DNA of 64,000 nt from Cloacibacterium rupense (GTDB lineage: Bacteria > Bacteroidota > Bacteroidia > Flavobacteriales > Weeksellaceae): positions 549,191-613,190 of the forward strand of contig NZ_BMLV01000002.1 of NCBI RefSeq assembly GCF_014645495.1. The letters are read 5' to 3'. Every line of letters begins with the position of its first letter. The first letter of the stretch is position 1. A program made the position numbers and the translations under genes. The notes beneath the pieces are model-generated. The model was not told where the DNA came from and searched no databases. It saw only the letters and a list, made by a program, of their open reading frames with translations. Shown here piece after piece: positions 42,563 through 52,661 of the stretch.

Positions 42563-45500
42563 TTATCCTGTTGGGATTTCGCCTTTGAACAAGAAAGAAA
42601 TAATTTCTTTATTCACTTTATCCATCATTTCACTGAATAAGTGGAAAGATTCTTGTTTATAGATTATTAGAGGGTCTTTTTGCTCGTAAACTGCACCCTG
42701 AGATGATTTTCTTAAATCGTCCATCTCTTTTAGGTGGTGTTTCCAGTTTTCATCAATAATCCCAAGGCAAATATTTTTCTCAAAATCGTTAATCATAGAT
42801 TCACAATGGGTATCATAAGCTTCTTTCAGGTCGGTAACAATAGTCATTGTTTTGGTGCCATCAGAGAAAGGAACTTGTACGTTTTTGAACATGTGCCCTT
42901 GTTGCTTGAACACATTTTCTATGATTGGGAACGAGTTGTCTTTTAATAAATTGAGTCTGTTTTTATAATCTTCCTCTGCTTTTTTGAAGAGAATGTCTGT
43001 TAATTCTTTTACAGATTTTGATTTGAACTCTGCTTCAGTAACAGGAGCTTCCATGGTAAAGTATTTGATAATTTCATATTCAAATTCTTTGTATTGGTTG
43101 CCTGCTTTGGTGGCAGAAACGATACTAGCTGCTACATCATAGATTGAGTTGGTAATGTCATATCTTAAATGGTCTCCAAACAATGCATTTTTTCTACGCT
43201 TGTAAATTACATCACGTTGTTTGTTCATTACATCGTCGTACTCTAGCAATCTTTTTCTAATACCGAAGTTGTTTTCTTCTACTTTTTTCTGAGCTCTTTC
43301 TATCGACTTGGTAATCATAGAATGCTGAATTACTTCACCTTCTTTGTGACCCATTTTGTCCATCATTCTAGCGATTCTTTCAGAACCGAAAAGTCTCATT
43401 AAGTTGTCTTCCAGAGAAACATAGAATTGCGAACTACCAGGGTCACCTTGTCTTCCTGCTCTACCTCTTAGCTGTCTGTCAACACGTCTAGAATCGTGTC
43501 TTTCTGTACCAATAATTGCTAGACCTCCATTTTCTTTTACATCTCCTTGTAACTTAATATCGGTACCTCTACCTGCCATATTGGTAGCAATAGTTACTAC
43601 GCCAGCTCTACCTGCTTCTGCTACAATGTCTGCTTCTTTTTTGTGAAGTTTAGCATTCAATACATTGTGCTGAATTTTTCTTAATTGTAAAGCTTTTGAT
43701 AAAAATTGAGAAATTTCTACCGAAGTAGTACCCACCAAAACCGGCCTTCCTTCTGCGGTAAGTCTTTCAATTTCTTCGATTACCGCGTTGAATTTTTCTC
43801 TGTTGGTTTTATAAACTAGGTCTTGTCTGTCATCTCTTACAATAGGTCTATTGGTAGGGATAACTACTACATCTAATTTATAGATTTGCCAAAATTCTCC
43901 AGCTTCCGTTTCGGCAGTACCAGTCATACCAGCCAATTTATTGTACATTCTGAAGTAATTCTGTAATGTAATGGTAGCAAAAGTTTGAGTAGCCGCTTCA
44001 ATTTTTACATTTTCTTTGGCTTCTATCGCTTGGTGAAGACCGTCTGAATAACGTCTACCTTCCATAATACGACCTGTCTGCTCATCTACAATTTTTACTT
44101 CGCCGTCTATTACAACATATTCGTCATCTTTTTCGAAAACAGTATATGCTTTTAGCAATTGACTTAGTGTGTGAATTCTTTCAGATTTTACAGCGTAATC
44201 TCTGAAAAGTTCTTCTTTTTTAGCAAACTCTTCTTCTTTGGTAAGATTTTGAGCTTCTAATTCAGCAATCAAGGTTCCGATATCTTCAAGAACGAAGAAA
44301 TTAGGGTCTTGGTTGCCCTGAGACATATATTCTACCCCTTTATCGGTAAGGTCAATTTGATTGTTTTTTTCGTCGATTACAAAATAAAGGTCTTTATCTA
44401 CAATATGCATTCTTTTGCTATTGTCTTGCATATATTCTCCTTCTGTTTTTTGCAAAAGAACTTTTATTCCTTCCTCAGAAAGGAATTTAATTAAGTGTTT
44501 GTTTTTAGGTAAACCTCTGTATGCTTGTAAAAGTTTGAAACCTCCGTCTGTTTTATTACCCGCAGCAATTAATTTTTTAGCCTCTGCTAAAATATTAGAA
44601 ACCACTTGTTTTTGTACGGTTACAATTCTATCTACAGATGGTTTTAAAAGGTCAAATTCGTGTCTGTCACCTTGAGGAACAGGCCCAGAAATAATCAATG
44701 GAGTTCTAGCGTCATCTATCAATACAGAATCCACCTCGTCTACAATAGCAAAATTTAATTCTCCTTGTACCAATTCTTCAGGTGAAGTCACCATGTTATC
44801 TCTAAGATAATCAAAACCAAATTCATTGTTAGTACCGTAGGTAATGTCTGCTTGGTATGCTTTTCTTCTAGAGTCAGAGTTAGGTTGGTGAAGATCGATA
44901 CAATCGATAGTTAATCCGTGGAACTGATAGATAGGCCCCATCCAAGCGGAGTCTCTTTTGGCCAAGTAATCATTTACGGTAACTACGTGTACGCCTCTTC
45001 CTGGTAGTGCATTTAGGTAGATAGGCAAAGTTCCTACAAGAGTTTTACCTTCACCAGTTGCCATTTCTGCTATTTTACCACTGTGAAGGGCTACACCACC
45101 AATAAACTGGGTGTCATAGTGCACCATATCCCAAACTACTTCTTTACCAGCAGCGTCCCACTTGTTTTTCCAGAAAGCGGTTTCACCTTTTATTTCTACA
45201 AAGTCTTTGGTCGCAGCCAATGCCATATCTAGACTAGTAGGTTTTACAGTAAGACCTCCGTTTTGAGCCAATCTTCTAGCGGTTTCTTTTACGACAGCAA
45301 AAGCTTCCGGAAGAATTTCTGCCAAAACTTTTTCTTCTATCTGATAAGAATCTTTTTTAAGTTCTTCTACTTTACCAAAAAGTTGCTCCTTTTCATCTAC
45401 ATTGCTCGTGTTTTTGATAAGCTCTTTGGTCTCGTTGATTTGTTTGGTGATATCTTCAGTAGCTGCAGCAATTTTCTTTTTGAATTCAAGAGTTTTCCCT

Positions 45501-45637
45501 CTCAATTCATCATCAGAAAGTTGACCAATAGCAGGCTCTACTTTTTTAATTTTGTCAACTACTTTCTTAATTTCTTTTAAGTCTTTGGCATTTTTATCAC
45601 CAAGGAAACTTTTGAGAACTGTATCTAAAAATCCCAT
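42563..45637 (-). CDS. secA: Preprotein translocase ATPase SecA
   Basis: The motor of Sec export. It has 1024 residues. Walker A in [20 protein letters not shown] near 189-208, Walker B region [20 protein letters not shown] near 297-316, and [13 protein letters not shown] and [17 protein letters not shown] near 690-735 (helicase motifs V/VI). A Bacteroidota-type insertion in the first nucleotide domain accounts for the length beyond E. coli's 901. The protein stops at FKGEIPTG, without the Cys-rich zinc tail that binds SecB in E. coli. Confidence 0.97.
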   Translation of the reverse strand: MGFLDTVLKSFLGDKNAKDLKEIKKVVDKIKKVEPAIGQLSDDELRGKTLEFKKKIAAATEDITKQINETKELIKNTSNVDEKEQLFGKVEELKKDSYQIEEKVLAEILPEAFAVVKETARRLAQNGGLTVKPTSLDMALAATKDFVEIKGETAFWKNKWDAAGKEVVWDMVHYDTQFIGGVALHSGKIAEMATGEGKTLVGTLPIYLNALPGRGVHVVTVNDYLAKRDSAWMGPIYQFHGLTIDCIDLHQPNSDSRRKAYQADITYGTNNEFGFDYLRDNMVTSPEELVQGELNFAIVDEVDSVLIDDARTPLIISGPVPQGDRHEFDLLKPSVDRIVTVQKQVVSNILAEAKKLIAAGNKTDGGFKLLQAYRGLPKNKHLIKFLSEEGIKVLLQKTEGEYMQDNSKRMHIVDKDLYFVIDEKNNQIDLTDKGVEYMSQGNQDPNFFVLEDIGTLIAELEAQNLTKEEEFAKKEELFRDYAVKSERIHTLSQLLKAYTVFEKDDEYVVIDGEVKIVDEQTGRIMEGRRYSDGLHQAIEAKENVKIEAATQTFATITLQNYFRMYNKLAGMTGTAETEAGEFWQIYKLDVVVIPTNRPIVRDDRQDLVYKTNREKFNAVIEEIERLTAEGRPVLVGTTSVEISQFLSKALQLRKIQHNVLNAKLHKKEADIVAEAGRAGVVTIATNMAGRGTDIKLQGDVKENGGLAIIGTERHDSRRVDRQLRGRAGRQGDPGSSQFYVSLEDNLMRLFGSERIARMMDKMGHKEGEVIQHSMITKSIERAQKKVEENNFGIRKRLLEYDDVMNKQRDVIYKRRKNALFGDHLRYDITNSIYDVAASIVSATKAGNQYKEFEYEIIKYFTMEAPVTEAEFKSKSVKELTDILFKKAEEDYKNRLNLLKDNSFPIIENVFKQQGHMFKNVQVPFSDGTKTMTIVTDLKEAYDTHCESMINDFEKNICLGIIDENWKHHLKEMDDLRKSSQGAVYEQKDPLIIYKQESFHLFSEMMDKVNKEIISFLFKGEIPTG

Positions 45638-45701
45638 AAATAGTAATTTTACTTTTTGCTTCTAGTTGTTCACCATTGGCAAAAAAAGTGAATAATGTTT
45701 C

Positions 45702-45719
45702 ATCCCAATGCTTTGGGAT
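45702..45719. other. Small hairpin in the DUF2795-secA gap
   Basis: ATCCCAA and TTGGGAT arms (7 bp) around TGCT. It is not followed by a T-run on the minus strand, so it is not a simple terminator. It lies in the secA leader about 65 nt before the secA start; a role in control is possible but unproven. Confidence 0.4.
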
Positions 45720-45774
45720 ATCTATAATTTAAATTAAAAAGCTGACAGCTATGTGCCGACAGCTATTATTTTTT

Positions 45775-45996
45775 CTAGTATTCGTCTTCGTTCCAAAGGA
45801 AATCCTCGTCTGTAGGATAATCACTCCAAACTTCTTCTATACTTTCGTAAATCTCTCCTTCGTCTTCAATCGCTTGAAGGTTTTCTACCACTTCCATTGG
45901 TGCACCTGTTCTAATAGCGTAGTCGATTAATTCTGCTTTAGTCATCGGCCAAGGTGCGTCGCTCAAATATGAAGCTAATTCTAATGTCCAGTACAT
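45775..45996 (-). CDS. DUF2795 domain protein
   Basis: A 73-residue acidic protein (MYWTLELASYLSDAPWPMTK, ending in a run of Asp/Glu/Tyr/Trp). The N-terminal two-thirds (residues 3-55; AELIDYAIRTGAPMEVVENL) match the DUF2795 helical domain as I know it. Function unknown. It has an exact -7 box 18 nt before the ATG and precedes secA by 137 nt on the same strand. Confidence 0.85.
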   Translation of the reverse strand: MYWTLELASYLSDAPWPMTKAELIDYAIRTGAPMEVVENLQAIEDEGEIYESIEEVWSDYPTDEDFLWNEDEY

Positions 45997-46013
45997 ATAT
46001 TCTAAATTTTTTG

Positions 46014-46021
46014 CAAATGTA
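46014..46021 (-). promoter_or_regulatory. -7 box of the DUF2795 gene
   Basis: TACATTTG on the minus strand, an exact TAnnTTTG match 18 nt upstream of the ATG at 45996. Confidence 0.5.
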
Positions 46022-46070
46022 AAAAATTAAAAAAAATTCTAAACTTTTTTATTGTTGATTTTCAACTAAT

Positions 46071-47099
46071 TTACTTGTTGTTTCTCAAAAACCATTCCAC
46101 AAAAATTTTTATGCCATTTTGATAGTTGGTTTTTGGCAGATAATTGATGAGGTTTTGAGCTTTGTTAATATCAGCGTTTGTTTTTTGTACGTCTCCCGGT
46201 TGTATCGGCAGATTTCTTTTAAGGGCAGTTTTCCCTAGTTCTGCTTCTATTCCAGAAAGCATTTCGTTGAGTGTAATTACTTGGCTTTCACCTAGATTGA
46301 TGGTTTCGTAAACGTTTTTATTACCTTCTACAAATGCTATAGATTTCACAATACCATCTACAATATCATTGATAAAAGTATAATCTCTAGCGGTAGAACC
46401 ATCACCATAGAATGGGATTTCTTGGTTTTCTGAGATTAATTTGGTGAATTTATGAATCGCCAAATCTGGTCTTTGTCTTGGACCAAAAACGGTAAAAAAT
46501 CTCAAAAATATCATATCTAAACCATACAAATGATGATAAACGTGCCCTAAAATTTCTGTGCATTTTTTAGTAGCTGCATAAGGCGAAATTGGTCGATCTA
46601 CATTATCGGCTTCAGAAAAAGGAATTTTTTCATTATTTCCGTATACGCTTGATGATGAAGCGATTACGTTTTTTTTAACCTCGAATTCTTTACACAATTC
46701 CCAAAGATTCATTGTACCTTTTATGTTTACTTCTTCATAATCAAGCGGTCTTTCTATGGAAGGTCGTACGCCAGCCAACGCAGCTAAATGCACCAAAACA
46801 TCTATTTTATGATTTTTAAAAATCTGGTTTAAAGATTCTTTATCTCTGATGTCTGTATAATATAATTTGTAATTTTCTGAATTTGTTTTTTCTATAAGTT
46901 TCAGAATGTCAGTATCTTTTTCTGTAAAATCAAAATCGGAAGATAAACCTACACTTTCTAATGTATTTTTGACTTTAATTTGATAATCATAGAAATCATC
47001 AAAATTGTCAATATTTATGACAAAATGTCCATCTTTAAGGAGTTGTTCTACCAAATGAGAACCTATAAAACCGGAACCGCCTGTTACTAAATAATTCAT
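46071..47099 (-). CDS. NAD-dependent epimerase, UDP-glucuronate 4-epimerase-like
   Basis: A 342-residue extended short-chain dehydrogenase. Dinucleotide site YLVTGGSGFIGSHLVEQLL at 3-21, catalytic Ser in ASSSSVYGN near 148, YxxxK in SPYAATKKCTE near 172-182, and the FFTVFGPRQRPDLAIHKF segment near 203-220 shared by CapI/GAE-type UDP-glucuronate epimerases. It probably supplies UDP-galacturonate or a related sugar for surface polysaccharide. UDP-glucose 4-epimerase or dehydratase activity cannot be excluded. No glycosyltransferase genes adjoin it. Confidence 0.88.
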   Translation of the reverse strand: MNYLVTGGSGFIGSHLVEQLLKDGHFVINIDNFDDFYDYQIKVKNTLESVGLSSDFDFTEKDTDILKLIEKTNSENYKLYYTDIRDKESLNQIFKNHKIDVLVHLAALAGVRPSIERPLDYEEVNIKGTMNLWELCKEFEVKKNVIASSSSVYGNNEKIPFSEADNVDRPISPYAATKKCTEILGHVYHHLYGLDMIFLRFFTVFGPRQRPDLAIHKFTKLISENQEIPFYGDGSTARDYTFINDIVDGIVKSIAFVEGNKNVYETINLGESQVITLNEMLSGIEAELGKTALKRNLPIQPGDVQKTNADINKAQNLINYLPKTNYQNGIKIFVEWFLRNNK

Positions 47100-47127
47100 T
47101 TGTGGTTTTTTACAAAGAATAGCAAAT

Positions 47128-47319
47128 TTAAGAATTTGAAACCGATTTATCTTTATAAAGGAAATTAAATGTATTTAAAGTTAAAATTAAAATGAAAAAT
47201 GGGATTGAAGTTTTGAAATAGAGATTAGAATCCATAATTCCACCAAAAAAGAGGTAATTTTTAATCCATAAAATCATAAGTAATAAAGACGAGAATAGAA
47301 TCAAATATTTCTTGTTCAA
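47128..47319 (-). CDS. Small membrane protein, possibly 5'-truncated
   Basis: A hydrophobic frame of 63 codons from TTG 47319, ending 28 nt before the epimerase start. The same frame stays open upstream to 47391 and encodes protein-like sequence (IPFWENLFGLILLFISILL) with no ATG, GTG or TTG before a TAG at 47392-47394. That point lies within a repeat-like inverted repeat (47380-47420). The gene may have lost its start to that element, or may use a non-standard start. Three to four membrane segments in all. No family recognised. Confidence 0.4.
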   Translation of the reverse strand: MNKKYLILFSSLLLMILWIKNYLFFGGIMDSNLYFKTSIPFFILILTLNTFNFLYKDKSVSNS

Positions 47320-47379
47320 TAAAATTGAAATGAATAATAAAATCAGCCCAAAAAGATTTTCCCAAAAAGGAATAGTAAA

Positions 47380-47430
47380 ATTTTGCTGATTCTAATATAA
47401 ATCTGCTCAATCAGCAAAATCAGCGAGACA
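47380..47430. repeat. Inverted repeat of the AATCTGC/GCAGATT family
   Basis: ATTTTGCTGAT (47380-47390) and ATCAGCAAAAT (47410-47420) are perfect 11-bp arms. The segment contains AAATCTGCTCAATCAGC and CAGCGAGA, words resembling those at 37311-37372. Confidence 0.5.
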
Positions 47431-47469
47431 ATTAACATCTTTTCCTTATTTTTACTAAAAATTTTCACA

Positions 47470-48264
47470 ATGCAATTCAAAGGACAAATCCTCAAAATGT
47501 CTTCCGTTCTAGGAAATCCAATCAATTATTACCTCAATCTTTCAGGAGATTTAATTTCTATGAATCAACTTTTTGGCAAAAATTTACACCTGAAACACGT
47601 TGGTTATCAATGTGTAAACTGCGGTAAGGATGAGAAGATCTACAGAATGGGGTTTTGTAAAAAATGTTTTTTTGAATCTCCTTATGCAAGTGATACGATT
47701 CTAAAGCCAGAACTTTCTACGGCACATCTCGGCATTGAAGAACGTGATTTAGAAGTTGAAAAAGAAATTCAATTGCAGCCTCATATTGTATATTTGGCTT
47801 ATACTGGCGATGTAAAAGTGGGCGTTACGAGAGAGACGCAAGTTCCTACAAGATGGATTGATCAGGGTGCTACTTTTGCTTTGCCGATTGCAAGAACCGA
47901 AAACCGTTACGAAGCTGGCGTAATAGAAGTAGAACTCAAAAAACATCTTGCCGATAAAACCAATTGGCGAAAAATGCTTCAAGATGATAGAGAAAGCGAA
48001 GTAGATTTATTGGATTTTAGAAACCAAATTGCTGATTTATTTCCGAAAGATTCTAAAAATTTTGCATTAGCAAGTGAAGAAATCGTGAAATTGGACTTTC
48101 CGTATGAAGCGCCAACCAAAATTACTTCTTTTACACTTGACACAAAACCAGAATTTGAAGGGGTTTTGAAAGGAATTAAAGGACAGTATTTATATTTTAA
48201 TGATGGTGATTTTATTAATGTAAGAAGCCACGAAGGTTATGTGATTGAGTTGGACATATCGTGA
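47470..48264 (+). CDS. DUF2797 domain protein with zinc-ribbon-like cysteines
   Basis: A 264-residue cytoplasmic protein. An N-terminal segment (MQFKGQILKMSSVLGNPINY) leads to two Cys pairs, QCVNCGKDEK near 50 and FCKKCFFES near 64, fitting a zinc knuckle, followed by VKVGVTRETQVPTRWIDQGA near 115-134 and a GIY-YIG-like basic region. It matches DUF2797 as I know it; the function is not established. No operon partner on the same strand. Confidence 0.85.
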   Translation: MQFKGQILKMSSVLGNPINYYLNLSGDLISMNQLFGKNLHLKHVGYQCVNCGKDEKIYRMGFCKKCFFESPYASDTILKPELSTAHLGIEERDLEVEKEIQLQPHIVYLAYTGDVKVGVTRETQVPTRWIDQGATFALPIARTENRYEAGVIEVELKKHLADKTNWRKMLQDDRESEVDLLDFRNQIADLFPKDSKNFALASEEIVKLDFPYEAPTKITSFTLDTKPEFEGVLKGIKGQYLYFNDGDFINVRSHEGYVIELDIS

Positions 48265-48317
48265 TTTAATATATAATATTTCGCAAAATCCGATAAAACA
48301 GTCAGATGTTATATATC

Positions 48318-48325
48318 TAAATTTG
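48318..48325 (+). promoter_or_regulatory. -7 box of the AsmA-like gene
   Basis: TAAATTTG, an exact TAnnTTTG match ending 4 nt before the ATG at 48330, so the mRNA would be nearly leaderless. Confidence 0.5.
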
Positions 48326-48329
48326 TAAT

Positions 48330-50432
48330 ATGAAGAGATTTCTAAAAATTTTATTGATTTCGATATTCAGCATCACTGTGATTTTTATGATGGTGGTTTT
48401 GGGATTTAGATTTTGGTTAAAAAATAATCTGCCCCAATACATCAAAGAAAAAACGCCGTACAATATTACTTACAAAGATTTAAAAATCAGATTTTTACAA
48501 GGTGATATTATCGCCAATAAAGTCAATATTTCAAATAAAAACCTAGATAATCAGGAAGTTATTGGTTTAGACGGTTCTATTGATGAAATTTACATTAGCA
48601 ATATGGGAATTTATGATGCATTGGTGAACCAATCGCTAAATTCTAATCAAATTAAACTAAGACAACCGAATTTAAAAATCACTTTAGCAAAACCGACAGA
48701 TAAAAAAAACTTAAAAAAGAAAGCTTCGATTGTCTTTGAAAATGTGGAAATTAATGATGGGAATTTTGAGATTGAAAAACATGACCGTTCGCCATTTTTT
48801 AAAATAAAGAAATTAAGTTTAAGTATTGAAAGTCTGAATCTTGCAGAACATGATGCTGTGCGAAAACTGCCCTTCACGTTTGACAATTATACTATAAAAG
48901 GGAATGATATAGAATGTTTTCCTAATGAAATTTACAAAATTACGGCTAAAAGCATAGACACAAAATCACAGCAAATTTCGGTGAAAGATTTTGCTCTGCT
49001 TCCGCTAATAAGTGAGCAAGATTTTAGTATAAAATATCCTCATCAAAATCTCTTTTTTTTCAATGCCGTGGAAATGATTTTTAAAGACATTGTGCTGAAA
49101 AATAATAAAATAACAATTGATAATGTCGTTTTTTCTCAGCCTAAAATAACGATGTATGCCAATCAATTAAAAAAGAAGGAAAAGAAAAATATATCCACAT
49201 ATGAACTAGATTTAAAAAATATAAATTTAAACAACGCACAATTCAATTTATTAGATTCTAAAGGCAAAGAAAAACTTTTGGTTAAAAATATCAACGCGTC
49301 TATTAAAGAATTTTTTATGAATGAAGAATCAGCAAAAAATAAAATTCCTTTCACATATAAAAATTACAAAATAAGAACAGATGCAGTGGTTTTTAATGCT
49401 AATGAATACTATCGATTTACCTTAAATCGATGGAAGGCAGATGAGAATTCTTGGGACTTAGAAAACTTTTCTATGATTCCTCTGCTCTCTAGGCAAGAAT
49501 TTAGTAAAAGAATTCCAGCAGAAAGAGATTGGTACGATATCAAAATTGCAAAAACCAAAATTTCGGGAATTGATTTTAAATTTTCTAACAATCAGCCCAA
49601 TGTAAAAATAACAAATGTCAACACACAAGGTGTAAAGGCCATCATTTACAGAAGCAAATTTCCAAAAGATGATTTGAGTAGAAAAAAAATGTATTCTGAA
49701 TTGCTGAGAAGTATAAAATTTCCTTTGTTGGTTCAAAATCTGAAAGTTACAGAAGCTTATCTTCAGTACGAAGAAGATAATACCAATGATAATCCTGCTG
49801 GAAAATTGATTTTTTCAAATTTAAATTTGAATGCTCATAACATAAATTCTAATAAAGGTTACCAAAATACTATGGTTCCTGTTGCCATCAATTGTCAACT
49901 AATGAAAACTTCACCCATGAAAGTTAATTGGAGTTTTGATACCGCAAGAAATGATGATTTTTTTAAAATTTCAGGAATTGTTACCAACCTTCCTGCGTCA
50001 CAAGTCAATTGGTTTATAAGGCCTTATCTCAATGTTTCAATTGAAGGTGAAGTCAATCATTTGAATTTTGATTTTAGTGGAAGTAATGCTCAGATTTATG
50101 GTAAAATGAACATGAAGCATCAAAATTTGAAAGTGAATATAATGGATAAAAACACCAAAGAAAAAAAGAAATTGCTAAGTGCTATCGTAAATCTTGTAGT
50201 GAAAGCGAATTCTAATAAATTTCCCGAAAGTGTAGAAGTGAATGTGAAAAGAGACCATACAAAATCTTTTTTCAATCTTTTTTGGAGAGGAATAGAAGAT
50301 GGACTTAAAAAGACCTTAATTCCTAAAGATATTCAAGAAAAAGAAGACAAAATCAAAAAATCAGTAGAAAAAGTAAAGGAAATAAAGAAGGAAACGAAAA
50401 TCCTGAAACATGAAATAAAAGAAACTTTTTAA
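48330..50432 (+). CDS. AsmA-like/DUF748-type envelope protein
   Basis: A 700-residue protein with an N-terminal membrane anchor (residues 1-28; LLISIFSITVIFMMVVLGF) and a long beta-rich body of repeated short strands (DLKIRFLQGDIIANKVNIS; LKNINLNNAQFNLLDSKGK). This is the pattern of AsmA/TamB-type proteins that bridge the periplasm and affect outer-membrane lipid or protein supply. The last 50 residues are a Lys/Glu-rich helix. The exact subfamily (DUF748 or another AsmA-like group) is uncertain. Confidence 0.75.
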   Translation: MKRFLKILLISIFSITVIFMMVVLGFRFWLKNNLPQYIKEKTPYNITYKDLKIRFLQGDIIANKVNISNKNLDNQEVIGLDGSIDEIYISNMGIYDALVNQSLNSNQIKLRQPNLKITLAKPTDKKNLKKKASIVFENVEINDGNFEIEKHDRSPFFKIKKLSLSIESLNLAEHDAVRKLPFTFDNYTIKGNDIECFPNEIYKITAKSIDTKSQQISVKDFALLPLISEQDFSIKYPHQNLFFFNAVEMIFKDIVLKNNKITIDNVVFSQPKITMYANQLKKKEKKNISTYELDLKNINLNNAQFNLLDSKGKEKLLVKNINASIKEFFMNEESAKNKIPFTYKNYKIRTDAVVFNANEYYRFTLNRWKADENSWDLENFSMIPLLSRQEFSKRIPAERDWYDIKIAKTKISGIDFKFSNNQPNVKITNVNTQGVKAIIYRSKFPKDDLSRKKMYSELLRSIKFPLLVQNLKVTEAYLQYEEDNTNDNPAGKLIFSNLNLNAHNINSNKGYQNTMVPVAINCQLMKTSPMKVNWSFDTARNDDFFKISGIVTNLPASQVNWFIRPYLNVSIEGEVNHLNFDFSGSNAQIYGKMNMKHQNLKVNIMDKNTKEKKKLLSAIVNLVVKANSNKFPESVEVNVKRDHTKSFFNLFWRGIEDGLKKTLIPKDIQEKEDKIKKSVEKVKEIKKETKILKHEIKETF

Positions 50433-50439
50433 TAACAAA

Positions 50440-50469
50440 CCCCGCAAATTTATTTGCGGGGCTGATTTT
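50440..50469. terminator. Terminator between converging genes
   Basis: 10-bp stem CCCCGCAAAT/ATTTGCGGGG (50440-50461) with a 2-nt loop, followed by a T-rich stretch on the plus strand; it lies between the AsmA-like gene and the prolyl oligopeptidase gene. Confidence 0.9.
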
Positions 50470-50484
50470 TGGGAAATAATTCAA

Positions 50485-52599
50485 TTATTTTTTTAATTCT
50501 TTAATACCCATTTCATACAACGCAAAGCTCAGAATATCTGTGTTTTCACCAATCACTTGGTCTGTACTTCTACCTGCTCCGTGACCTGCATTAGTTTCAA
50601 TTCTTATTAAAACAGGTTGGTTGCAAGATTGTTTTTCTTGTAATTCTGCCCCGAATTTAAAAGAATGCGCAGGTACCACTCTGTCATCATGGTCGCTTGT
50701 AATTACCATTGTAGAAGGATAGCAAACTCCTTTTTTTACATTATGAACAGGCGAATATGATTTTAAATATTCGAACATTTCTTTGCTGTCTTCCGCAGTT
50801 CCGTAATCATAAGCCCAACCTGCACCAGCAGTAAATTTATTGTATCTCAACATATCCAAAACGCCTACACCAGGAAACGCTACTTTGGCTAAATCTGGTC
50901 TCATGGTCATGGTAGCACCAACCAATAATCCGCCATTAGAACGCCCAGAAAGTGCCATAAATTTTGGAGAAGTGTAACCATTTTTCTGTAAATATTCTCC
51001 AGCAGCTATAAAATCTTCAAAAACGTTTTTCTTTTGTTGTTTTGTGCCTGCATCGTGCCATTTCTTGCCATATTCTCCACCACCTCTTAGATTAGGTACA
51101 GCATAGATTCCGCCGTTTTCCATCCAAATGGCATTCACTACAGAGAAACTTGGAGTAACTGAAATGTTGAAGCCTCCATATCCGTATAAAATGGTAGGGT
51201 TTTTACCGTTGAGTTTCAATCCTTTTTTATAAGAAATCATCATCGGAACTTTTGTGCCATCTTTAGAAGTAAAGAAAACTTGTTCCGAAACGTAATTTTC
51301 TGGGTTAAATTTTACTTTTGGCTTTAGATAAACGTCTGATTTTCCGTTTGCTACATTGAGTTTATAGGTTGTTCCTGGTGTAATGTAGTTGGTGAAAGTA
51401 TAATAAAGTTCTTTATCTTTTTCTTTGCCGCCAAAACCGCCAGCAGTTCCTTTTCCTGGAAGGGTGATTTCTCTAATCAGCTTTCCGTTATAATCGAATT
51501 GTTTTACAAAAGAAACAGCGTCTTTCATATATTTTGCAAAGATATAACCACCACCTGTAGAAACGCTCAATACATTATCTGTTTCTGGAATTACATCTGT
51601 CCAAACGCTAGGGTTATTGATGTTGAATTTCTGTAATTTCATATTCGGAGCGTTTTTGTCTGTAAAAACATAAATTTCGTCTCCTTTAGTGTCTACTACG
51701 TTGGTGTTGTAATCATATCCTTTTTGAATAGGAATGAATTCAGAATTTTTAGTTAAGTCTTTGATGTAGAGCTCGTTTCCGCTGGTGTTTACTGCTGCGT
51801 CTAAAATTAAAAATCTTTCGTCATCCGAAATTCCTGCGGTCATATATCTTCTCTTGAAGCTTTCTCCACCTATAATCAGTTGGTCTTCAGATTGCTTAGT
51901 TCCTAATTTGTGGAAATACACTTTGTGCGTATCAGTCATTCCAGATAAGATGCTGCCTTCCTTCGGTTGGTCGTATTTTGAGTAATAAAAACCTTCGTCT
52001 TTGTACCAAGCTACACTACTAAATTTACAAACAATGGGCTCGTCAAATATTTTTTTGGAAACCGCATCCATTATGATAATTTTGTTCCAATCGCTACCTC
52101 CTTCAGAAATAGAATAAGCAACTAAATTTCCTTTTTTGTTGAATGATAATCCAGATAATGAAGTAGTTCCCTTTTCAGAAAATTGATTAGGGTCTAAAAA
52201 AACTTCGGTGTTTCCTGCTTTGTCTTTTCGGTACAAAACAGATTGAGCTTGCAATCCATCATTTTTATAGAAATAGGTATAATCACCTTCTTCGAAAGGA
52301 GCGGAAATTTTCTCGTAGTTCCAGATGTCTTTTAGCTGAGAACGAATGTCTTCACGAAAAGGAATTTGGGCTAAATAATTTTGAGTAAAACCTACTTCGC
52401 GCTGTACCCAATCTTTGGTGTCATCAGCTCTGTCGTCTTCTAACCAGCGATATGGGTCTTCTACTTTCGTTCCGAAATATTCGTCTGTGTGAGCAACTTT
52501 TTTGGTTTCGGGATATTGATAAGTACTTTTCATATTTTGAGAAGAACAGGAGGCAAGAAATATACTTGCCATAATAATTGAGGAAATTTTCTCTTTCAT
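50485..52599 (-). CDS. Prolyl oligopeptidase family serine peptidase (S9A), lipoprotein
   Basis: Cuts short proline-containing peptides. It has 704 residues from ATG 52599 (MKEKISSIIMASIFLASCSS, a lipoprotein signal with LASC). The N-terminal part carries HTDEYFGTKVEDPYRWLED and a seven-bladed propeller; the C-terminal hydrolase has Ser in GRSNGGLLVGA near 551, Asp in SDHDDRVVP near 636 and His in NAGHGAG near 674. The frame is open to 52653, but that stretch holds the upstream gene's terminator and this gene's -7 box, so the ATG at 52599 is used. Confidence 0.95.
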   Translation of the reverse strand: MKEKISSIIMASIFLASCSSQNMKSTYQYPETKKVAHTDEYFGTKVEDPYRWLEDDRADDTKDWVQREVGFTQNYLAQIPFREDIRSQLKDIWNYEKISAPFEEGDYTYFYKNDGLQAQSVLYRKDKAGNTEVFLDPNQFSEKGTTSLSGLSFNKKGNLVAYSISEGGSDWNKIIIMDAVSKKIFDEPIVCKFSSVAWYKDEGFYYSKYDQPKEGSILSGMTDTHKVYFHKLGTKQSEDQLIIGGESFKRRYMTAGISDDERFLILDAAVNTSGNELYIKDLTKNSEFIPIQKGYDYNTNVVDTKGDEIYVFTDKNAPNMKLQKFNINNPSVWTDVIPETDNVLSVSTGGGYIFAKYMKDAVSFVKQFDYNGKLIREITLPGKGTAGGFGGKEKDKELYYTFTNYITPGTTYKLNVANGKSDVYLKPKVKFNPENYVSEQVFFTSKDGTKVPMMISYKKGLKLNGKNPTILYGYGGFNISVTPSFSVVNAIWMENGGIYAVPNLRGGGEYGKKWHDAGTKQQKKNVFEDFIAAGEYLQKNGYTSPKFMALSGRSNGGLLVGATMTMRPDLAKVAFPGVGVLDMLRYNKFTAGAGWAYDYGTAEDSKEMFEYLKSYSPVHNVKKGVCYPSTMVITSDHDDRVVPAHSFKFGAELQEKQSCNQPVLIRIETNAGHGAGRSTDQVIGENTDILSFALYEMGIKELKK

Positions 52600-52614
52600 T
52601 TTTTCAAATTTTCT

Positions 52615-52622
52615 CAAAATTA
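52615..52622 (-). promoter_or_regulatory. -7 box of the prolyl oligopeptidase gene
   Basis: TAATTTTG on the minus strand, an exact TAnnTTTG match 16 nt upstream of the ATG at 52599. Confidence 0.5.
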
Positions 52623-52624
52623 AA

Positions 52625-52650
52625 CAAAAAAACCGAAGTAATTCTTCGGT
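52625..52650 (-). terminator. Terminator of the T9SS cargo gene
   Basis: ACCGAAG/CTTCGGT stem with a TAATT loop; on the minus strand a run of seven T follows. Confidence 0.85.
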
Positions 52651-52661
52651 CAATGATGTTT

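Noticed and set aside
45720-45774. AGCTGACAGCT/GACAGCTA repeats downstream of the DUF2795 gene as a terminator
   Set aside because: Short overlapping repeats can pair in several ways and no single stable stem with a T-run stands out.
47343-47525. 60-codon minus-strand frame overlapping the DUF2797 start
   Set aside because: Antisense to the DUF2797 5' end and to a repeat; it conflicts with the better-supported frame of the small membrane protein.
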